Source of the DNA: Gemmatimonadota bacterium
GTDB taxonomy: Bacteria; Latescibacterota; UBA2968; UBA8231
DNA length: 22,849 nucleotides
Reading direction: 5' to 3'
Assembly: GCA_026706165.1 (NCBI GenBank)
Contig: JAPOZF010000065.1
Location: forward strand, 1 to 22,849
Positions 14,709 to 22,849 of the stretch are shown one piece after another. The stretch's first letter is position 1. Each line of letters begins with the position of its first letter. A model generated the notes under the pieces. It saw only the letters and a list, made by a program, of their open reading frames with translations. It had not been told where the DNA came from and ran no database searches. A program made the position numbers and the translations under genes.

Positions 14709-15799
14709 AAGGGGACCAGCTCCACATGCGCCGCGCCCTTTCCCTGGCGAGGCGAGGGCGGGGGCGGGTCAGTCCGGGAGCCCTGGTCGGTGCGGTGGTC
14801 GTGAGCGACGGCCAGGTGATCGGAGAAGGGGCGTACCGCAGCCGGGGCGGACCCCACGCCGAGGCCGAGGCCCTCGCAGCGGCCGGAGAGCGCTGCCGGA
14901 ACGCCACCCTCTACGTAACCCTGGAGCCGTGCGCCCATCACGGAACCACCCCCCCGTGCGCCGAGGCCGTGGTTGCGGCGGGAATCAGCCGCGTCGTCTG
15001 CGCCCTGGAAGATCCCGACGAACGGGTGAGGGGACGCGGGTTCGCCCGCCTCCGCGATGCGGGCATCGACGTCGAGGTGGGGCTCCTCGCCGCCGATGCC
15101 GAACGGGACAATGCCGCTTTCCTCACCCACCGCCGGACGGGAAGGCCATGGGTCGTCCTCAAGCTCGCGCAGAGCCTCGACGGACGCATTGCCACGAGAA
15201 CCGGCGCCTCGCGGTGGATCACCGGAAAGCAGGCCCGCCGCCACGCCCATCGCCGGCGATCCTGGGTCGACGGCGTCGTCGTAGGGGCGGGGACCGTTGT
15301 TTCCGACGATCCCGAGCTTACAGTCCGCCACGTGCGCGGCCGCCACCCCCGCCCGATGGTGGTCGACGGAAGACTCCGGGTTTCGCCCCGGGCCGCCCTC
15401 TTTCGGCGGGGGACCGGGGTGCTGATCACCGCGGACTCCATTCCGGAGAAGCGGCGCCGCGAGTTCGAGGCCGCAGGCGCCGAGATCTGGACTTTCCCCG
15501 CCGAATCCGGCCGCCTCGACCTCCGCCTCCTGGCCCGCGCCGCCGGGGAGCGCGGCATGATCAGCCTGCTGATCGAAGGGGGGCGGGGTCTGGCCACGGC
15601 CGCCCTCGCCGACCGGATCGTCGACGAGCTGATGCTCTACGTGGGGCCGCGCCTGCTCGGCGCCGGGATCAGCGGGGTGGGTGACCTGGGGATCGAACTG
15701 GTCGACAAGGGAATCACCCTCGATCGAATGGAATTGAAGCGGCTCGGCGACGACGCGCTCATCTCGGGAAAGGTTCTCTATCCATGTTCACCGGACTGA
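14705..15799 (+). CDS. ribD: Bifunctional riboflavin deaminase-reductase
   Basis: Performs the second and third steps of riboflavin synthesis: deamination of the pyrimidine intermediate, then NADPH-dependent reduction of the ribose. The 364 residues have an N-terminal zinc deaminase domain with HAE (51-53) and PCAHHGTTPPC (C76, C85), and a C-terminal reductase domain (SLDGRIATRTGASRWITG, VGAGTVVSDDPELTVR, LLIEGGRGLATAAL). Two segments normally conserved around the deaminase substrate site deviate: SPGALVG replaces SPNPxVG, and AYRSRGGPHAE replaces the usual G-Y-H-x-x-x-G-x-PHAE. The GTG start overlaps the previous stop by 4 bp (GTGA), which supports translational coupling to the propeller gene. 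It overlaps ribE by 16 bp. No FMN riboswitch is visible upstream. Confidence 0.95.
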   Translation: MKGDQLHMRRALSLARRGRGRVSPGALVGAVVVSDGQVIGEGAYRSRGGPHAEAEALAAAGERCRNATLYVTLEPCAHHGTTPPCAEAVVAAGISRVVCALEDPDERVRGRGFARLRDAGIDVEVGLLAADAERDNAAFLTHRRTGRPWVVLKLAQSLDGRIATRTGASRWITGKQARRHAHRRRSWVDGVVVGAGTVVSDDPELTVRHVRGRHPRPMVVDGRLRVSPRAALFRRGTGVLITADSIPEKRRREFEAAGAEIWTFPAESGRLDLRLLARAAGERGMISLLIEGGRGLATAALADRIVDELMLYVGPRLLGAGISGVGDLGIELVDKGITLDRMELKRLGDDALISGKVLYPCSPD

Positions 15800-16371
15800 T
15801 CGAAGAAGTCGGCACGGTTCGCAGCGTGGAACGCCAGACGGCTTTTCAACGCCTGGAGATCGCCTCGAACCTGCCTATCGACGGCACCGCGGTCGGCGAC
15901 AGCATCAGCGTAAACGGAGCCTGCCAGACGGTCGTCGGGCGTGCGGATGACAGCTTCCGGGTCGAATCTGTCGAGGAGACTCTGCGGCGCACCAATCTCG
16001 GCTCACTGGATCCGGGGGATGCCGTCAATCTCGAGCGCTCGATGCGGGCCGACGGTCGGCTCGGGGGTCACGTGGTGCTGGGACACGTCGACGGCGTCGG
16101 ATCGCTGCGCCGTTTCGATCGCGACGGGGAGAACCGGATCCTCGAAATCGAGATGCCGGTGGAGCTTCGCCGCTTCGTCGCCGGCAAGGGTTCGGTCGCC
16201 GTCGACGGTATCAGCCTGACCGTCGTCGAGGTATCGGAAACCTCCTTTACCGCCGCAATCATACCCCATACCTTACGAAACACGAACCTTTCGGAGCGGC
16301 GAGCCGGAGATGCCGTCAACCTCGAGATCGACGTCCTGGCGCGATACGTGGCACGCCTTCTGGAGACCTGA
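15784..16371 (+). CDS. ribE: Riboflavin synthase alpha subunit
   Basis: Dismutates two 6,7-dimethyl-8-ribityllumazine molecules to riboflavin and the pyrimidine precursor. The 195-residue protein shows the two tandem lumazine-binding barrels of the family: MFTGLIEEVGTVRSVE opens the first, with SISVNGACQTVV and NLERSMRADGRLGGHVVLGH; the second has GSVAVDGISLTVVEV, IPHTLRNTNL and NLEIDVLARYVARLL. The two halves show the expected internal similarity. SVNGACQTV in barrel one differs slightly from the usual S-V-x-G-x-C-L-T-V. The ATG lies inside the end of ribD. Length and motifs are normal, so I expect a functional enzyme. Confidence 0.95.
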   Translation: MFTGLIEEVGTVRSVERQTAFQRLEIASNLPIDGTAVGDSISVNGACQTVVGRADDSFRVESVEETLRRTNLGSLDPGDAVNLERSMRADGRLGGHVVLGHVDGVGSLRRFDRDGENRILEIEMPVELRRFVAGKGSVAVDGISLTVVEVSETSFTAAIIPHTLRNTNLSERRAGDAVNLEIDVLARYVARLLET

Positions 16372-16446
16372 GGATGTCCGACAGGTTCGACGCCGATCCT
16401 TTGACCTGCCCTTCCCAGCCGCACCCGCAATCCCCCTGACAGCGCC

Positions 16447-17730
16447 GTGTCCGATTTCAACACCATCGAAGAGGCAGTCGAGGAGCTCCAGGCGGGGCGG
16501 ATGATCGTCCTCGTGGACGAGCGCGCCACCGATGTCGACGGGACCGAGCTGGTGGGCGAGGGCGAACTGGTCATGGTCGCCGAGCTCGCCGACGCCGAGG
16601 CGATCAACTTCATGACCCGGCACAGCGGCGGGCCCCTGTACGTCACCGCGGGACAGGAGCGCCTCGGGGCGCTCGGGATCGACACGTTCCAGGCGGGAAG
16701 CCACGGGCCTCGAGGCGCGGCGATCATGACCCCTGTAAACGCCGCCGACGTCCAGGGCACCGGTGTTTCCGCACAGGACCGCGCCAGGACGGTCGCCAGA
16801 CTGTCGGACCCGCGGTCGCAGCCGGGCGATTTCGTGCAACCAGGCCACGTCACGCCCTTGCGGGCCCAGCCGGGAGGGGTCTTGCGGCGGGCAGGACATA
16901 CCGAGGCATCCGTCGACCTGGCGACCATGGCCGATTGCCAGCCCTTCGCCCTGATAGCCGCCATCCTCGACGACGAAGGAGAGCTGGCGCCCACCCCCTA
17001 CCTGCTCTCCTTCGCGGAGCGCCACGGCTTCAAGATCGCCACGATCCGCGACCTGATCGCCTACCGCCGCCGCACTGAAAAGCTGATCACCCTCGAAGCG
17101 CGCGCCCGCTTGCCTACCCGGCACGGGGAGTTCGCGGCCTACGGCTACCGCAGCCTGGTCGACGGCTCGCCCTACTTGGCGCTGGTAATGGGGGAGCTCG
17201 ACGGAGAGGACACTCTGGTGCGCATGCACTCCTGCTGCGTGACCGGCGACGCCCTCGGCTCCTACCTGTGCGACTGCGGCGAACAGCTGGAGCGATCCTT
17301 CGAGATGATCGCCGCCGAGGGGCGGGGCGTCATCGTCTACATCCAGAGTCACGAGGGACGCGGCATCGGCCTGATTCACAAGCTGAAAGCCTACGAGCTG
17401 CAGCAGGAAGAGGGCCTGGACACCATCGAAGCCAACCACGCCCTCGGCCTCCCGGCCGACGCGCGGGACTACGGGGTCGGCGCCCAGGTGCTCTACGACC
17501 TCGGCCTGCGGCGGGTCCGTTTCCTGACCAACAACCCGCGGAAACGGGTCGGCCTTGAGGGCTACGGACTGACCGTCGTCGAGCAGGTGCCGATCGCCGT
17601 GTCGCCGAACCCCCACAACATCGACTACCTGCAGACCAAGCGCGACAAGCTGGGCCACCTCACCATCCTGCGAAAGCAGATGGAAGGCGGCGATCCCAAA
17701 GGAAACACGGGTAATGCCCGAGGGGCATGA
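16447..17730 (+). CDS. ribBA: RibBA-type protein: degenerate DHBP synthase domain plus GTP cyclohydrolase II
   Basis: A 427-residue two-domain protein. The C-terminal half (about 210-415) is a canonical GTP cyclohydrolase II: zinc ligands C264, C275 and C277 in [20 protein letters not shown], then [30 protein letters not shown] and [16 protein letters not shown]. The N-terminal half (1-208) is clearly from the 3,4-dihydroxy-2-butanone 4-phosphate synthase family ([35 protein letters not shown]). However, the usual DDEDRENEGD loop is expanded and reads [19 protein letters not shown]: the first metal-binding Glu aligns to V36, with E38 kept. The later catalytic Glu of CEI-x-N-x-D-G is A172. H151 is kept. 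The domain may be inactive or altered. The GTG start lacks a clear ribosome-binding site. It overlaps ribH by 17 bp. Confidence 0.92.
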   Translation: MSDFNTIEEAVEELQAGRMIVLVDERATDVDGTELVGEGELVMVAELADAEAINFMTRHSGGPLYVTAGQERLGALGIDTFQAGSHGPRGAAIMTPVNAADVQGTGVSAQDRARTVARLSDPRSQPGDFVQPGHVTPLRAQPGGVLRRAGHTEASVDLATMADCQPFALIAAILDDEGELAPTPYLLSFAERHGFKIATIRDLIAYRRRTEKLITLEARARLPTRHGEFAAYGYRSLVDGSPYLALVMGELDGEDTLVRMHSCCVTGDALGSYLCDCGEQLERSFEMIAAEGRGVIVYIQSHEGRGIGLIHKLKAYELQQEEGLDTIEANHALGLPADARDYGVGAQVLYDLGLRRVRFLTNNPRKRVGLEGYGLTVVEQVPIAVSPNPHNIDYLQTKRDKLGHLTILRKQMEGGDPKGNTGNARGA

Positions 17731-18181
17731 ACCCCGGCTCGACGCCGCCGGGCACACCTTCGCGGTGGTCGTCAGCCGCTTCAACCACTCCATCACCCGC
17801 CGTTTGCTCGAAGGCGCGCTCGACGGATTGAAGCGCTACGGATGTTTCGAGAGGGACATCGAGGTCCACTGGGTTCCCGGTTCCTTCGAGCTTCCCATCG
17901 CCGCGCAAAAACTGGCGGGCAGCGGAAGGTTCGACGTCGTGATCTGCCTGGGGGCGGTCATACGATCGGACACCCCCCACTTCGATTTCGTGGCCGCTGA
18001 AACCGCCCGCGGGATCTCCCGCGTCGGTCTCGATACCGGGGTCCCTGTTACCTTCGGGGTCCTGACCACCGACAACGTCGACCAGGCTGTCGCGCGGGCT
18101 GGAGGCGCCGCTGGAAACCGGGGCTGGGACGCCGCCCTCAACGCCATCGAAATGGCCGCACTGATGGCGGAGTTGAAATAG
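17714..18181 (+). CDS. ribH: 6,7-dimethyl-8-ribityllumazine synthase
   Basis: Condenses the pyrimidine intermediate with 3,4-dihydroxy-2-butanone 4-phosphate to form the lumazine precursor of riboflavin; usually assembles into pentamers or capsids. The 155 residues contain [56 protein letters not shown] (with the catalytic His), [21 protein letters not shown] and [26 protein letters not shown] has Ser where most have Gly. The ATG overlaps the end of ribBA, with AGGAAAC about 10 nt upstream. Its substrate must be supplied by a working DHBP synthase, which is in doubt for the adjacent RibBA domain. Confidence 0.95.
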   Translation: MPEGHEPRLDAAGHTFAVVVSRFNHSITRRLLEGALDGLKRYGCFERDIEVHWVPGSFELPIAAQKLAGSGRFDVVICLGAVIRSDTPHFDFVAAETARGISRVGLDTGVPVTFGVLTTDNVDQAVARAGGAAGNRGWDAALNAIEMAALMAELK

Positions 18182-18233
18182 TGCCAGCGGTTCCGCTTGC
18201 CGACATCCGCCACCCCCCGGATTTCCGGGTTCC

Positions 18234-18740
18234 GTGACCACTCCCCACCCCGGCCGCGGCGAGTACCGCGAGGCTCCCATCCTTTTTCCGGAGCAGGAGG
18301 AGTCCTCCTGGACCGACAAGCCGCTTGCCGACACCCGGAACGGCGCCCGTCAGCTGGCTCTGCAGGTTCAGTACTGGGAAGCCAGCTCCCCGGGCGACGC
18401 CGAGAAAGCCCTGGCCGATCTCGGATCGAGGCGCGGGATAGCCGGGGGAAATCTCGATTTCGCCGCCGCCCTGGTGCGCACCTCCCTGAGTCACCGGGAG
18501 GAACTCGACGACCTGATCGCCGCCACCGCTACCAACTGGAACCGCGAGCGTCTGGCGCGGCTTGACGCGCTCATTCTCAGGCAGGCCGCGGCCGAGATCT
18601 TCCACTTCGACGACATTCCCGAAAAGGTGTCGATCGACGAGGCGGTCGAACTGGCCAAAGCCTATGGTTCCGAGCGCTCCTACGCCTTCGTCAACGGGGT
18701 TCTCGACGCTATCGTCCGGCAGCTCGAACGGGAAACGTGA
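18234..18740 (+). CDS. nusB: Transcription antitermination factor NusB
   Basis: RNA-binding helical protein that joins NusE/S10 in rRNA antitermination complexes. The 168-residue frame carries the NusB core from about residue 33 (ADTRNGARQLALQVQYWEAS) to the end, with NWNRERLARLDALILRQAAA, EIFHFDDIPEKVSIDEAVEL and AKAYGSERSYAFVNGVLD; the last two are diagnostic. The GTG start gives a 32-residue N-terminal extension before the core. No in-frame ATG or GTG lies closer to the core, so the extension is probably real, but translation start is not certain. The ribH-nusB order is the classic rib-nusB arrangement. Confidence 0.93.
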   Translation: MTTPHPGRGEYREAPILFPEQEESSWTDKPLADTRNGARQLALQVQYWEASSPGDAEKALADLGSRRGIAGGNLDFAAALVRTSLSHREELDDLIAATATNWNRERLARLDALILRQAAAEIFHFDDIPEKVSIDEAVELAKAYGSERSYAFVNGVLDAIVRQLERET

Positions 18741-18820
18741 ATCGGACGGGGCTTCCGGTAGCCGGCATCCGCTGCCGTGGCGGACTTGGGGATCTGACAT
18801 ACCTTTATTCCTGCACCTCG

Positions 18821-18846
18821 GCGAACAGGACGGGCGAACAGGACGG
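18821..18846. repeat. Perfect 13-bp tandem direct repeat upstream of secA
   Basis: GCGAACAGGACGG occurs twice back to back (18821-18833 and 18834-18846) in the 195-bp gap between nusB and secA. I see no convincing -35/-10 pair or terminator in this gap. It could be a regulatory repeat or a simple slippage product. Confidence 0.7.
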
Positions 18847-18935
18847 AGAGCGTGAGCGGCGGTCGAGCCTCCTGACCCGGACCGCTGCGCTGCGAGATCC
18901 CGCCTGCCGGAACTGACCGACACACTTCCTTGTCC

Positions 18936-22238
<3,303 letters not shown>

Positions 22239-22269
22239 AAACCGCCCGTCGCCCCTCCGCTGCCGCAGC

Positions 22270-22849
22270 ATGAACCTCGACAACTGGCAGATTGCCTGCC
22301 TCTCCTTCTATTGCTTCATCGTGGCGGTACTCAGCCTTTACGGCTTTCACCGCTGGTTCATGCTCAGGCTGTACTTCAAGCACCGCGGCGATTCGACTGC
22401 CCCGCGCTCCCGCTTTCCGGAGCTTCCCGGGGTGACCGTGCAGCTGCCCCTCTACAACGAGTACCACGTCGTCGACCGCCTTCTCACCGCGGTCGGCGAG
22501 CTCGACTACCCCCGTGACAGACTGCAAATCCAGGTTCTCGACGACTCCGTCGACGAGACCCAGGAGCGCGCCCGCCAGGCAGTGGAGCGGCTGGCTGCTG
22601 AGGGGGTGAACATCGAGTACCTGCACAGGGATTCCCGGGCCGGATTCAAGGCGGGAGCCCTCGCCGCCGGTCTCGAGCGCGCCGAGCACGACTTCATCCT
22701 CGTTCTCGACGCCGACTTCGTACCCCGGCCCGACCTGCTGCAGCGCGCCATTCACTACTTCACCGACCCGGAGATCGGCATGGTTCAGATGCGCTGGGGG
22801 CATCTGAACCGCGACTACTCCCTGCTGACACGAATTCAATCGATTTTCC
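22270..22849 (+). CDS. Family 2 glycosyltransferase, cellulose-synthase-like, C-terminus cut by window edge
   Basis: The visible 193 residues begin with a membrane helix (about 10-32, CLSFYCFIVAVLSLYGF) and enter a GT-A fold: VTVQLPLYNEYHVVDRLLTA (55-74), QVLDDSVDET (88-97) with the first catalytic-region Asp pair, AGFKAGALAAGL (124-135), and FILVLDADFVPRPDLL (142-157) with the DxD metal motif. QMRWGHLNRDYSLLTRIQSI follows. This pattern is that of processive, membrane-bound GT2 enzymes related to cellulose-synthase-like and beta-mannan synthases. The polymer cannot be told from this fragment; the Q-x-x-R-W motif normally lies beyond the window edge. The ATG lies 31 bp after the secA stop; no strong ribosome-binding site is visible. 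Confidence 0.9.
   Translation, partial: MNLDNWQIACLSFYCFIVAVLSLYGFHRWFMLRLYFKHRGDSTAPRSRFPELPGVTVQLPLYNEYHVVDRLLTAVGELDYPRDRLQIQVLDDSVDETQERARQAVERLAAEGVNIEYLHRDSRAGFKAGALAAGLERAEHDFILVLDADFVPRPDLLQRAIHYFTDPEIGMVQMRWGHLNRDYSLLTRIQSIF

Overview
This is a GC-rich bacterial chromosome segment that looks entirely like housekeeping DNA. I see no phage, transposon, CRISPR, rRNA or tRNA sequence. I could not compute phylogeny. A secreted SpoIVB-type (S55) peptidase in a neighbourhood with no sporulation genes, a propeller-like secreted partner, an RseP/UppS/CdsA cluster, a long SecA with a C-terminal SEC-C motif and a bacterial inositol-phosphate synthase together suggest a Gram-negative lineage such as Acidobacteriota. 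A delta-proteobacterial relative is possible. Treat this placement as a guess.

Layout. (1) 1-2058: a partial inositol-1-phosphate synthase gene (minus) diverges from a LysR regulator (plus). The AT-rich gap between them holds two palindromes that look like a LysR operator. (2) 2181-4853: a minus-strand operon runs 5-formyl-THF cyclo-ligase > NIPSNAP-like protein > tRNA-dihydrouridine synthase > DUF309 protein. A decayed C-terminal copy of the DUF309 gene lies immediately downstream. (3) 4854-5290: a 437-bp divergent gap with promoters for both sides, a strong hairpin and no recognised gene. (4) 5291-9495: uppS-cdsA-rseP-queG (lipid carrier synthesis, CDP-diacylglycerol synthesis, site-2 protease, queuosine synthesis), ending at a bidirectional terminator facing ftsY (minus, 9573-10490). 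(5) 10491-10735: a divergent promoter region with a near-consensus sigma70 promoter on the plus strand. (6) 10736-22849: a long co-directional run: S55 peptidase, secreted propeller-like protein, ribD-ribE-ribBA-ribH, nusB, secA and the first part of a family 2 glycosyltransferase cut by the window edge. Overlapping stops and starts suggest at least S55-propeller-rib-nusB is one transcription unit.

Most notable points. The S55 peptidase carries its Ser module before its His module, the reverse of SpoIVB, so it appears circularly permuted. It also lacks the expected Asp. It sits with a secreted repeat protein and about 2.5 kb from an S2P protease, which recalls the SpoIVB-SpoIVFB cascade. Separately, the N-terminal DHBP-synthase half of RibBA has lost key acidic residues while its GTP cyclohydrolase II half looks intact, and RibD also departs from family motifs around the deaminase substrate site.
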